From Hymenobacter plasmatis (GTDB lineage: Bacteria; Bacteroidota; Bacteroidia; Cytophagales; Hymenobacteraceae): a stretch of 64,000 nt of DNA. The translations under genes and the position numbers were made by a program. The stretch is taken from contig NZ_JAJFAW010000018.1 in NCBI RefSeq assembly GCF_020711255.1, forward strand, positions 47,294-111,293. Reading direction: 5' to 3'. Positions 49,680-57,848 of this stretch are shown in pieces; positions within the stretch are counted from its first letter, which is position 1; each line of letters begins with the position of its first letter. The notes under the pieces are model-generated. The model was not told the DNA's origin, made no database searches, and saw nothing but the letters and a program-made list of their open reading frames with translations.

Positions 49680-50762
49680 ATGGTACCCACAATGAAATCC
49701 GCGCTGTTTAACCGCCAGCCCGACGACAAGCCGTTTCTTATCTCGGGCCCGTGCTCGGCCGAAACCGAAGAGCAGGTGCTCGACACCTGCCAGCGCCTGG
49801 CGGCCACCGGCAAGGTGCAAGCCCTGCGCGCCGGCATCTGGAAGCCGCGCACCAAGCCCGGCATGTTTGAGGGCGTGGGCACCAAAGGCCTGCCTTGGCT
49901 CAAGAAAGCCAGCGAGCTCACCGGCCTGCCCACGGCCGTGGAAGTAGCCACCGCCAAGCACGTAGAAGACTGCCTGGCCTTCGGTATCGACATTCTGTGG
50001 GTGGGCGCCCGCACCACCGGCAACCCGTTTTCGGTGCAGGAAATTGCCAACGCCCTGCGCGGCGTGGACGTGCCGGTACTCGTCAAAAACCCCATCCATC
50101 CGGAGCTGGAGCTGTGGGTGGGCGCCGTAGAGCGGCTCCAAAAGGCCGGCCTGGAGCACGTGGGCCTAATTCACCGGGGCTTTTCCAGCTACGGCAACAC
50201 CGATTTCCGCAACGCGCCGATGTGGCACCTGCCCATCGAAATGAAGCGCCGGATGCCCGAAATGCCCCTGCTCTGCGACCCCAGCCACATCTGCGGCCGG
50301 CGCGATACCTTGTTTGCGGTAGCCCAACAAGCCCTCAATCTGGGTTTCGACGGCAACATGATTGAGTCGCACCAAAACCCCGACGCGGCCTGGAGCGACG
50401 CCAAGCAGCAAATCACTCCTGAAGTCCTCCGCGACCTGATTGAGGGCCTGGTGTGGCGCCACGAAACCACTAACCAGCGCGAATTCCTGACTGCGCTGGC
50501 CAGCTTCCGCGAGCAAATCAATCAGCTCGACGCCGAAATTATGCAGCTGCTGGGCCGCCGTATGGGCCTGGCGGAGAAAATTGGGCAGTACAAAAAAGAA
50601 AATGACATCACCATCCTGCAAACTGCCCGCTGGAACGAGGTGCTGGAGCGCGCCCTGCGCCAAGGCAAATCGGTGGGCCTCACGCCCGAATTTGTGGAGC
50701 AATACCTGGCTGCAGTGCACCTGGAATCCATCAACCGCCAGAGCCGGGTAATGGAATCGTAG
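49680..50762 (+). CDS. aroG: Bifunctional 3-deoxy-7-phosphoheptulonate synthase / chorismate mutase type II
   Basis: The product has 360 residues. The DAHP synthase part is 1-265: FLISGPCSAETEEQV, GIWKPRTKPGMFEGVG, VLVKNPIHPELELWVGAVER, HRGFSSYG, CDPSHICGRRD and GNMIESHQNPDAAWSDAKQQ. Chorismate mutase fills about 270-360 (FREQINQLDAEIMQLLGRRM then EKIGQYKKENDITILQTARW). This fusion order is widespread in Bacteroidota. It commits carbon to the shikimate route and converts chorismate to prephenate for pheA and tyrA. It closes the operon and is followed by a strong terminator. Confidence 0.97.
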   Translation: MVPTMKSALFNRQPDDKPFLISGPCSAETEEQVLDTCQRLAATGKVQALRAGIWKPRTKPGMFEGVGTKGLPWLKKASELTGLPTAVEVATAKHVEDCLAFGIDILWVGARTTGNPFSVQEIANALRGVDVPVLVKNPIHPELELWVGAVERLQKAGLEHVGLIHRGFSSYGNTDFRNAPMWHLPIEMKRRMPEMPLLCDPSHICGRRDTLFAVAQQALNLGFDGNMIESHQNPDAAWSDAKQQITPEVLRDLIEGLVWRHETTNQREFLTALASFREQINQLDAEIMQLLGRRMGLAEKIGQYKKENDITILQTARWNEVLERALRQGKSVGLTPEFVEQYLAAVHLESINRQSRVMES

Positions 50763-50782
50763 CGCGCGGGCCGCGTCCTTGC

Positions 50783-50827
50783 AAAGGCGTCGTGGCCCTG
50801 GCATTAGCCAGGGCCACGACGCCTTTT
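50783..50827 (+). terminator. Terminator of the aromatic operon; gap to 51079 otherwise empty
   Basis: AAAGGCGTCGTGGCCCTGGC and its exact complement form a 20-bp stem with a T-run. The remaining 250 bases before hsp20 hold no gene; a minus-strand frame there has no family features. Confidence 0.93.
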
Positions 50828-51079
50828 TGGGTTAGAGCCGCGCTCCTTTCTGAGCCTATTGCTCCGGCCGCACGGAGGCGCGCAGTAAAGGAGTGCAGCT
50901 GAGTTTTGGGGAAGGCGTCAGCGCCCCTTTTGTTTGGTGAAAAAATAGAAAAAAGTGCCATTACGGTTCAGTATACGGGCTTTTTTGTGAAACAACGTGT
51001 TGGGCAGAGTAGTAAAATATATTGCCCGCGAGGGTAGTTAGAACTTCTATTTTTTTCCCACCCTTAACCCAACTATACC

Positions 51080-51670
51080 ATGGCTATTCAAAAGTATCAG
51101 GACTCTTTCGGCGACATCATGCCGCAGAGTTTTTCGACCATGCTTGACCGGTTCTTTCAGGACTCTGTGGCGGGCCGAGGCCGCGTTAATGCATTTTCGC
51201 CCCAAGTAGATGCTTACGAAACCGACAAGGGCTATCAGATTGACGTGGCCCTGCCCGGCCTGAAGCGCGATGACGTCAAGGTAGATTTCCAGCAGGGCCG
51301 CCTTACCATCTCCGGCGAGCGCCAGTTCAAAAACGAGCAAAACGACCGACGCTACCACATTGTGGAAAGCTCGTACGGGTCGTTCCAGCGCTCCTTCCAA
51401 CTGCCCGACACCATTGAGCCACGTCAGATTCAAGCCAGTTTTGAGGACGGCGTGCTGCACGTGACGGTGCCCAAAGACGAGGAGAAAACCATGCGCCACC
51501 AGATTCAGATACAGGGCGCACAGGCTGGGGGCCAGCCAAGCGGCCAGCTGTCCGAGCGCATGGGCCAGCAAGCCACCGACGTGCAGGTGCAGCAAGGCAA
51601 TGACCAAGGCAACGGCCAGAAAGGCGGCAACCAAGGCGGCCAGCGCCAGAAGGAATCGGCCTCGCGCTAA
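51080..51670 (+). CDS. Small heat-shock protein (Hsp20/alpha-crystallin) with long Gly/Gln-rich tail
   Basis: The product has 196 residues. The alpha-crystallin domain spans about 40-140: VDAYETDKGYQIDVALPGLK then RRYHIVESSYGSFQRSFQLP, ending with ASFEDGVLHVTVPK (the conserved GVL). The tail from about 150 is low complexity, rich in Gln, Gly, Asn and Ser, and has no clear I-x-I anchor. Hsp20 proteins hold unfolding clients. A tail of about 45 residues this rich in Gln and Gly is longer than in typical bacterial members. Confidence 0.94.
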   Translation: MAIQKYQDSFGDIMPQSFSTMLDRFFQDSVAGRGRVNAFSPQVDAYETDKGYQIDVALPGLKRDDVKVDFQQGRLTISGERQFKNEQNDRRYHIVESSYGSFQRSFQLPDTIEPRQIQASFEDGVLHVTVPKDEEKTMRHQIQIQGAQAGGQPSGQLSERMGQQATDVQVQQGNDQGNGQKGGNQGGQRQKESASR

Positions 51671-51753
51671 GCAGCGGGTATAAAGTTCGCACAGCACCAG
51701 AATGCAACCGTTTTCCGAATTTTGTGCGGATTTAATACCAAGAGTACAAAATT

Positions 51754-51784
51754 AAGGGGCCGTGCATAGCGCATGGCCCTTTTT
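51754..51784 (+). terminator. Terminator of the hsp20 gene
   Basis: AGGGGCCGTGC pairs with GCATGGCCCT, with one bulge and one wobble pair, around a short loop and is followed by TTTTT. Confidence 0.8.
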
Positions 51785-51896
51785 AGTTTAGCTCAATTGC
51801 TGGCTTGGCGCCAGGTAGTGCTAGCCGCACAGGTTGGTTTGCATGACCCGCTCGGCCCCAGTACAACATTAATGAGGAGCGGCCTGACCTAGTGAG

Positions 51897-53249
51897 TTAT
51901 CTGCGGTTCGGAGACGCACTGGCAGTTCCTACGGGCTGGCCTTGTGCATCGAAATACTGCTGCTTGGTTTGGCCGCCATCTTGAAACTGGGCGCGGTAGC
52001 GGGGTGCGGCCGCATCGGCTTTGGAGTCGGGGCCAATGAACTGCAGCTTGGCATTGGGGTAATTCTTGAGCAGGTAGGCCTGAGCGGCGGCGATGGCAGC
52101 TTTTTGCTCAGGCGTAGCCGGTACTAAAGGGGCGACTTTATCCACTTTCTCGTTGAGCGCCAGCACGGCGGCCGAATTCTGGTTGGCCGTGGTTACTACA
52201 ATGGCCACCGCCCCACTGGCTGCGCCAAACGCCTGGCGGGCCTGCTTTTCGTCCAGCATATGGATGTAGGCAATGCTTTTCTGGTCGAGGGCGTACACTG
52301 CCGCCTTGTCGCTCAGCTTGCCATCGAGGTAGTACACGGCTGGGCCGGGCGCGGCGGTTTGGGTGACAGGCGCGGCCGCAGCGGGTGACAGCGCCGCGCC
52401 CACACCCACGGCCAAGCCCACCGCCAGCGGCAAAGCCAGCAGGTAGCGCCCGGTCTGGGCCAATGCGGAAGCAGGAGAATTCATCATGATAACGCGGTTT
52501 TTGAGGGTTGGGAAGGTGAAATGGGAGACGAGCGAAGGCCCGGCCACGCCTTGGCTGAGGCGCAGCAGGCTGTATTGGTAGGCCTGGCGGTCGAGGCCGG
52601 TTTGCAGGGCGGCGTGGTCGGCGAGGTATTCGAGGTTGTCGAGCAGGGCCCGGCGCAGCAGCCAGGCCGCGGGGTTGCACCAGGCCATGGCCTGGGCCAC
52701 TTGGGCCAGCAGCACGTCGAGCGTGTGCCACTGACGCACGTGCACTTGCTCGTGGCGCAGCACGGCCGCCAGCTCGGCGCCGGCGTGCTGTAGCGGGTTG
52801 AGGTAGATGGTGCGCCAGAACGAAAATGGGCTGACCGCGCCCGCCAGCACCCGGATGGGCTGGCCCAGCACCACCGAAGGGCGCGAGGTGCGCCGCAGCT
52901 GCCACAGCGACAGCAGCTGCACCAGCAGCCGGCCCAACAGCACCGCCGCGCCACCGGCGTACAGCAGCAGGCCCCCTGCTTCCCAATCGACGGCGGGCGC
53001 CACCGGGCCCGCGACCACGGCGCTGTGAACGGGACTGGTTTCTACCAGCACAAAAGCTGCTGGCAAGGACGCTTCGGCGGGAAACAGCGCCGGCAGGGGC
53101 AGCAACGGATACGCTGCGGAAAAAAGCAGGGCGAACAGCAGGTAAAAGCGGTTCAGCGAGAAAAAAGTGAGCCGGCGCAGCAGCCCAAAATACGCCAGCG
53201 CAAACAGCAGCAGCGCCACATTAGCTTTCAGCAGGTAGATAGAGGACAT
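51897..53249 (-). CDS. M56 family (BlaR1-like) membrane metalloprotease sensor
   Basis: The product has 450 residues. Helices near 1-22, 35-55 and 92-113 precede the zinc site HEQVH (166-170) in VLRHEQVHVRQWHTLDVLLA, followed by the third-ligand region NLEYLADHAAL. A fourth helix (YLLALPLAVGLAVGVGAAL) leads to a periplasmic domain that has no penicillin-binding motif. On sensing, BlaR1-type proteins cleave the BlaI repressor encoded upstream. The ligand is unknown. The gene starts two bases after blaI ends. Confidence 0.93.
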   Translation of the reverse strand: MSSIYLLKANVALLLFALAYFGLLRRLTFFSLNRFYLLFALLFSAAYPLLPLPALFPAEASLPAAFVLVETSPVHSAVVAGPVAPAVDWEAGGLLLYAGGAAVLLGRLLVQLLSLWQLRRTSRPSVVLGQPIRVLAGAVSPFSFWRTIYLNPLQHAGAELAAVLRHEQVHVRQWHTLDVLLAQVAQAMAWCNPAAWLLRRALLDNLEYLADHAALQTGLDRQAYQYSLLRLSQGVAGPSLVSHFTFPTLKNRVIMMNSPASALAQTGRYLLALPLAVGLAVGVGAALSPAAAAPVTQTAAPGPAVYYLDGKLSDKAAVYALDQKSIAYIHMLDEKQARQAFGAASGAVAIVVTTANQNSAAVLALNEKVDKVAPLVPATPEQKAAIAAAQAYLLKNYPNAKLQFIGPDSKADAAAPRYRAQFQDGGQTKQQYFDAQGQPVGTASASPNRR

Positions 53250-53251
53250 GG

Positions 53252-53617
53252 CTACTCAGCTTTTTTGCTTTCAATGAGCTTGATAATCTCCTGCAAATCA
53301 GCCGCGCTGATTTTGTTGTCCTGCGCGAAAAACGACACCAGGTCCTTGTAGGAGTTCCGGAAATGCTTCTGCACCAGCGTGCCCAGCGAGCTGCGCTGGT
53401 AATCATCGGCCGATACTACCGGCACGAAGCGGAAGGAGTTGCCCAGCTTTTCGGCCCGCACGTAGCCCTTGCGTTCCAGGTTGCGCACCGTGGAGGCCAG
53501 CGTGGTGTAGGGCGGGCGCGGCTCGGGCAGGCGTTCCAGTACTTCCTTGATAAAGCCGCCGTTGCTTTGCCAGAGCACGTGCATGGCGTCTTCTTCGGGT
53601 TGGGTAAGGCGTTCCAT
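53252..53617 (-). CDS. BlaI/MecI/CopY family repressor
   Basis: The product has 121 residues from the ATG at 53615-53617; an open frame further upstream runs through the operator and is rejected. The winged helix is MERLTQPEEDAMHVLWQSNG then PPYTTLASTVRNLERKGYVR. The dimer part follows (FAQDNKISAADLQEIIKLIE). It represses its own operon with the M56 partner, probably by binding two TACGA-N5-TCGTA operators just upstream. Confidence 0.94.
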   Translation of the reverse strand: MERLTQPEEDAMHVLWQSNGGFIKEVLERLPEPRPPYTTLASTVRNLERKGYVRAEKLGNSFRFVPVVSADDYQRSSLGTLVQKHFRNSYKDLVSFFAQDNKISAADLQEIIKLIESKKAE

Positions 53618-53636
53618 GAGTGGGAGTGTCTTGTTA

Positions 53637-53672
53637 TTACGATTGTTTCGTAAATCTACGATAATTTCGTAA
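53637..53672 (-). promoter_or_regulatory. Two tandem BlaI-type operators
   Basis: TTACGATTGTTTCGTAA (53637-53653) and CTACGATAATTTCGTAA (53656-53672) both have dyad symmetry TACGA-N5-TCGTA and are spaced 19 bases apart, centre to centre. They lie 20 bases ahead of the repressor start codon. Confidence 0.72.
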
Positions 53673-53713
53673 TGGTGAAAATTATGTTCCTTTAATTTTT
53701 TATTGACTGAAAC

Positions 53714-53747
53714 AAAAAGGCCTTTCCAGCAATGGAAAGGCCTTTTT
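53714..53747 (-). terminator. Terminator of the family 3-paralogue gene at 53784
   Basis: AAAAAGGCCTTTCC and GGAAAGGCCTTTTT form a perfect 14-bp stem. On the minus strand it lies 37 bases past the stop codon of the adjacent gene and has a T-run. Confidence 0.9.
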
Positions 53748-53783
53748 ATGGAAAATATTTTTGGGTTGGCCAACGGCGGCCGG

Positions 53784-54212
53784 TTATGGATGCGCAGTTC
53801 CTTGTTGAGCTGTCAGCCAGTTGATGGCTTCGCCTTCGTCGCCGAAGAACCCGACCACAAAGGGTTGGCCTACATAAGAATCGATGGGAGCAAAGGCCGG
53901 CCCGGTCACAATTTGCTGGTGCAGGTCGGGGCCCACGAGGTAGGCCACGTAGAGCCGCGCGCCCAACTGGGCGGCCATGTCGGGGAAGAATTCGGTCAGC
54001 AGCCACTGCGTAGTCTGCGGGTCGTTTAGGGTGCGGCGGCGGATGTCCTGCAGCCAAAAGCAGCACTTTTCGCGCAGCCCCGCCTGGGCTAGTTCTTCGT
54101 AGGCAGCCGGCAATTGGGCTGGGCCGGGCTGGAACCCCCAGCGCCCCACCAGAATGCCCAAATCGGGGCGGGGCGTGAGTTGCAGCAGCGGCAAGGGCGG
54201 GTTCTGAATCAT
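53784..54212 (-). CDS. STAS/SpoIIAA-like small protein (paralogue family member 3)
   Basis: The product has 142 residues. Features shared with the proteins at 28354 and 42424 are CCFWLQDIRRRTLNDPQTTQ, then WLLTEFFPDMAAQLGARLYV and the ending FFGDEGEAINWLTAQ. The first strand region is LLQLTPRPDLGILVGRWGF. The likely fold is a STAS/SpoIIAA-like alpha/beta domain. No function is known. It is monocistronic with its own terminator, upstream of the BlaI operon in the same direction. Confidence 0.65.
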   Translation of the reverse strand: MIQNPPLPLLQLTPRPDLGILVGRWGFQPGPAQLPAAYEELAQAGLREKCCFWLQDIRRRTLNDPQTTQWLLTEFFPDMAAQLGARLYVAYLVGPDLHQQIVTGPAFAPIDSYVGQPFVVGFFGDEGEAINWLTAQQGTAHP

Positions 54213-54292
54213 GCGGAAAGGCGGGGAATGGCAAACGAAGCAACTCGGGCAGCAACAGCTACCAAAGTACTACGCCAGCCCAATTTGAGCGA

Positions 54293-55549
54293 CTAGTGCG
54301 CCGGAATAGCTTCGGCAGGTGGCGCGCTGGCTTCTACGGGTGGGTGTTTGCGCAGCGAGCGCACGGCCAGCCCCACACTGGCCAGTGCCAGCACTGCCCC
54401 CAGCAAAAACGGCGCGCCCGGAAACTGCACCGGCGCCGTGGGCCGCGTGAAAAACGCAAATAAGTAAGTCATCATCAGCGGCCCCACCACGCCCGTGGCG
54501 CTGATGAGGCTGGTGAGCGAGCCCTGCAGCTCGCCCTGCTCATTGGCGGGCACCTGGCCCGAAATGGTGCCTTGCAGGGCTGGCCCTGAAATGCCTCCCA
54601 GGCAGTAGGGGGCCAAGAACACCAGCATAAGCCACCCCCTCGACGCAAACGCGAACAGCACAAAGCCCAGCGCATAGCACAGCAGCCCCACCACAATGGC
54701 CCGGGCCGCGCCCAGCCGCGGGATGGCCACGCGCACCAGCCCGCCCTGCACCAGACCAGAAAACAGCCCAATTACCGCCAGTGAGATGCCTACCAGCTTC
54801 TCGGTCCAACCAAATTTGAGCATGGTGTAAAACGTCCAGACCGACTGCGTAGCCGAGCCCGCCAGGTAAATCAGCACCAGCGCAGCCACCAGGCCCAGCA
54901 CCGCGGGGTAGTGCCCTAGCCGCAGCAGCGAGGCCACCGGATTGGCCCGCCGCCACTCAAACGGCCGCCGCTTGGCGGGCGCCAGCGACTCGGGCAGCAC
55001 AAAAAAGCCGTAGAAGAAATTGCACAAACTCAGCCCGGCCGCCACCATAAACGGCACCCGCGAGCCAAAGTCGGCCAGCAGCCCGCCCACCGCCGGCCCA
55101 ATGATGAAGCCAATGCCAAACGCCGCGCCCACCAGCCCAAAGTTTTGGGCCCGCTTCTCGGGCGTGCTGATGTCGGCAATATAGGCCGTGGCCGTGGTGA
55201 AGCTGGCCCCCGTGATGCCCGCAATCACGCGGCCCACAAACAGCCACGCCAGGGTAGGGGCAAAGCTCAGAAAGATGTAGTCGAGCCCCAGGCCCAGCAG
55301 CGCCGCCAGCAGCACCGGCCGCCGCCCCAGCTTGTCGCTGAGCCCGCCGATTACCGGCGCGCAGCAAAACTGCGCCATGGCATACGCAAACGTGAGCCAG
55401 CCCGAATATTCCGAAGCCCGGCTCAGCCCCTCGCCCGTGAGCTGCTGAATCAGCTTGGGCACCACCGGAATGATGATGCCCAGCCCAATTACGTCAATCA
55501 GAATCGTGACGAAGATGAAACCAAGAGCGGGAGAACGTTTATCGGACAT
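54293..55549 (-). CDS. TetA-like MFS exporter (TCR/Tet family)
   Basis: The product has 418 residues and twelve predicted membrane helices. It begins LGFIFVTILIDVIGLGIIIP then VVPKLIQQL, the DHA1 start. The loop GGLSDKLGRRPVLL is the MFS motif A and GRVIAGITGASFTTATAYIA the TetA-like motif C region. PEKRAQNFGLVGAAFGIGFI completes the match to the tetracycline resistance subfamily. Drug specificity cannot be read from sequence; many such genes are housekeeping exporters. Confidence 0.93.
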   Translation of the reverse strand: MSDKRSPALGFIFVTILIDVIGLGIIIPVVPKLIQQLTGEGLSRASEYSGWLTFAYAMAQFCCAPVIGGLSDKLGRRPVLLAALLGLGLDYIFLSFAPTLAWLFVGRVIAGITGASFTTATAYIADISTPEKRAQNFGLVGAAFGIGFIIGPAVGGLLADFGSRVPFMVAAGLSLCNFFYGFFVLPESLAPAKRRPFEWRRANPVASLLRLGHYPAVLGLVAALVLIYLAGSATQSVWTFYTMLKFGWTEKLVGISLAVIGLFSGLVQGGLVRVAIPRLGAARAIVVGLLCYALGFVLFAFASRGWLMLVFLAPYCLGGISGPALQGTISGQVPANEQGELQGSLTSLISATGVVGPLMMTYLFAFFTRPTAPVQFPGAPFLLGAVLALASVGLAVRSLRKHPPVEASAPPAEAIPAH

Positions 55550-55714
55550 GGCAAGAAAGCAAATACAAAGGCGCCGCTGTCACCGGCAACCGGTCAAAGG
55601 TCAGTAGAAAAAAGGACGAGTCCACCCCCACATTATATCCGCGGCGGCGGGCGCGGGTTGCGCAGCAGGCGCCCCGCGTATTTTGCGGCCTCGCTCCAGG
55701 GTTCTGCTTCTTTC

Positions 55715-56812
55715 ATGCCTGCTCCGCTACCTACTGCCCTCCCGTACCGCCCCGAACTCAACGGTCTGCGGGCCGTGGCCGTGGGCATTGTGCTGGTGCA
55801 GCACTGGCTGCAGCCGGCGTTTCCGCTGGGCGAGCTGGGCCCAAGCTTGTTCTTTGTGCTCAGCGGCTACCTGGTGTCGGGCATTATCTGGAAATACGAA
55901 GCCTATGTGGGGGCGTCCGGGCCCTGGTGGCACCGGGTGGGCACGTTCTACCTGCGGCGGGCGCTGCGCATCCTGCCGTCTTACTACCTGGTTTTGGCCG
56001 GCTGTGCGCTGCTGCCGCTGGCCATGGTGCGCGAGTACCCCGGCTGGTACGTGCTGCCGGGGGCCAACTTCCTGGTGTACCGCTTTGGGGGCTGGGGCGA
56101 CGGCGTGGGCCACTTCTGGACCATTGCCGTCGAAATTCAGTTTTATCTGTTCTGGCCCTTGCTGCTGGGCATCTTAGGCCGTCGGCTAAAGCCGCTGCTG
56201 GCGCTGGCTGTCTTGGGCTGGGTGTTTCGGGTGCTGTGGTCGCTGTGGGTGAACCCAAACATGGTGCACATGCTGCTGCCCGCCAATCTGGATTTGTTTG
56301 CGCTGGGAGCCGTGCTCCAAGTGGCGCAGCACCAGTCTTGGCTAGCGCGGCTGGCCCGGGGGCGGTATGTGCTGCTGGCGTGGCTGAGTTGGGCTGCCTT
56401 GCACCGGTGGCTCCCGCCGGGGCCCTGGGCTCAGTTTTGGGCCGTGAGCCAAGGCAAGTGGTTGGCGATTGCCGATTTTCTCACGATTTGCTGGCTGCTG
56501 TGCGTGCCCGCGGCCGGCCGTCGCCTGGGCTTGAGCCATGCGGCCACGCAGTGGGTGGGCCAGCGCAGCTACGGCATTTACCTCTACCACCTGCCGCTGC
56601 TGGTGTTTTGGCAGCGGCTGGTATACCATTTCGTGCCCGATGCCGCGGGCCGGGCCGCTCTCATGGGGCCCTTGTCCATCCTGTGCGTACTCGGACCAGC
56701 GGTGCTCCTGCTCAGCGCGGCATCCTGGCATTTCGTAGAAGCTCCCATCGACCGCTTCAAAAACCGGTTCCGGTACGTTTCTGCTCCGCGGCCCCTGGCA
56801 AAGCACGTTTAG
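55715..56812 (+). CDS. Acyltransferase family 3 membrane protein
   Basis: The product has 365 residues from the ATG at 55715; a long upstream frame overlaps the exporter on the other strand and is rejected. The family start is YRPELNGLRAVAVGIVLVQH. The catalytic-like His is in VQHWLQP, and FYLRRALRILPSYYLVLAGC and GVGHFWTIAVEIQFYLFWPL are the hallmark segments. There are about ten membrane helices and no SGNH domain. Members O-acylate sugars of surface polysaccharides; the substrate is unknown. Confidence 0.94.
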   Translation: MPAPLPTALPYRPELNGLRAVAVGIVLVQHWLQPAFPLGELGPSLFFVLSGYLVSGIIWKYEAYVGASGPWWHRVGTFYLRRALRILPSYYLVLAGCALLPLAMVREYPGWYVLPGANFLVYRFGGWGDGVGHFWTIAVEIQFYLFWPLLLGILGRRLKPLLALAVLGWVFRVLWSLWVNPNMVHMLLPANLDLFALGAVLQVAQHQSWLARLARGRYVLLAWLSWAALHRWLPPGPWAQFWAVSQGKWLAIADFLTICWLLCVPAAGRRLGLSHAATQWVGQRSYGIYLYHLPLLVFWQRLVYHFVPDAAGRAALMGPLSILCVLGPAVLLLSAASWHFVEAPIDRFKNRFRYVSAPRPLAKHV

Positions 56813-56904
56813 GATGGTAACGGTACGCAAAAAGCTGCCCTGGATAATTTTGGGTTTGCCTCCACTATGAAATTGGGCTGGTTGCCTGTGCTGCGGCCAG
56901 CCGG

Positions 56905-57555
56905 CTAGGCTTCTCCGCTAGCGCCCAAGGCAGCTAGCGGTAGCGGCCCGGCGTCGACGAGGCGCTGCTGGGCGCTCAGGCCCACATCCAGCAAATCCTG
57001 CATCAGGCCTTCGCCGGCTGCTTCCGGCGTGTACGTATCGGTAGTGGTGCTCACCACCAGCACCGGCCGCTCGGGCAGGGCTACCAGGGTGGCCCGCCGG
57101 TCAATCCCGGCCGGAAACACGGGGGCGCACAGAATCAGCCGGATGTATTCGACGCCATTGCCCGCCAGCCAACGGCAGGCCGCGGCTGCCCCGTGGCCGT
57201 ATCCGAGCACCGTGAGCGGCGTATCTGGCGGGCAGGCGGCCAGCACCTCATTGGTAAGGGCATCGAGGTAAGCGCTCAGGTCGTCGAAGTCCGGAAGCAG
57301 CGAGTCGGGCGCAAACCAGGCAGCGCCGGTGCGCGGTTCTTCTCCCTCGGCTGCGGGCAATTCAAAACGGCTCAACGCTTCGGGTAGCACCAACAGGCGC
57401 TCCGGGGTATCGAGGTTGCGGAGCTGGTCGGCCAAGTCGCCTACGGGCTGGTCGTGGCCGTGCAGGCATACCCACACGTGCTCAATGGCTGGACCAGGCT
57501 GGCCCAGGCTCAAATAGCGGGCCGTGCGCGGCGTAGTAAAGGGGAGCGGTATCAT
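56905..57555 (-). CDS. Degenerate alpha/beta hydrolase (probable pseudoenzyme)
   Basis: The product has 216 residues. The fold is that of the phospholipase/carboxylesterase group: VWVCLHGHDQPVGDLADQLR, LLVLPEALSRFELP, then LTVLGYGHGAAAACRWLAGN. The nucleophile elbow should be GxSxG but reads GYGHG, so the Ser is Gly. The Asp region (VVSTTTDTYTPEAA) is kept, but the terminal catalytic His motif is missing (DAGPLPLAALGASG). Unless another residue substitutes, it is not a hydrolase. It may have a binding role. Confidence 0.8.
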   Translation of the reverse strand: MIPLPFTTPRTARYLSLGQPGPAIEHVWVCLHGHDQPVGDLADQLRNLDTPERLLVLPEALSRFELPAAEGEEPRTGAAWFAPDSLLPDFDDLSAYLDALTNEVLAACPPDTPLTVLGYGHGAAAACRWLAGNGVEYIRLILCAPVFPAGIDRRATLVALPERPVLVVSTTTDTYTPEAAGEGLMQDLLDVGLSAQQRLVDAGPLPLAALGASGEA

Positions 57556-57688
57556 AGCAGCGGCCCGGAATAGTGATGAATAAGCCCAAGTCTATACGTC
57601 CTATCCCAGCCTGCTGCTTAGTAGCGACGCGTTTTTTCTGCCTGACAACCACACGTTAACCCTTGCCATGCCGCTAAAAAGACATTTT

Positions 57689-57721
57689 TTGTGGCTTTAC
57701 CCGAAAGTTTGCTTACCTTTG
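57689..57721 (+). promoter_or_regulatory. Promoter of the initiator tRNA gene
   Basis: TTG (57689-57691), a 22-base spacer and TACCTTTG (57714-57721), an exact -7 match, 13 bases ahead of the tRNA. The spacing is slightly long. Confidence 0.65.
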
Positions 57722-57733
57722 TATCACAAACAG

Positions 57734-57806
<73 letters not shown>

Positions 57807-57809
57807 CCT

Positions 57810-57848
57810 AAAAGGCCGTTTTCCTTATGGAAAACGGCCTTTTTCTTT
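57810..57848. terminator. Bidirectional terminator of tRNA-fMet and the UvrA-like gene
   Basis: AAAAGGCCGTTTTCC and GGAAAACGGCCTTTT form a perfect 15-bp stem with T-runs on both strands, lying between the tRNA and the end of the convergent UvrA-like gene. Confidence 0.92.
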
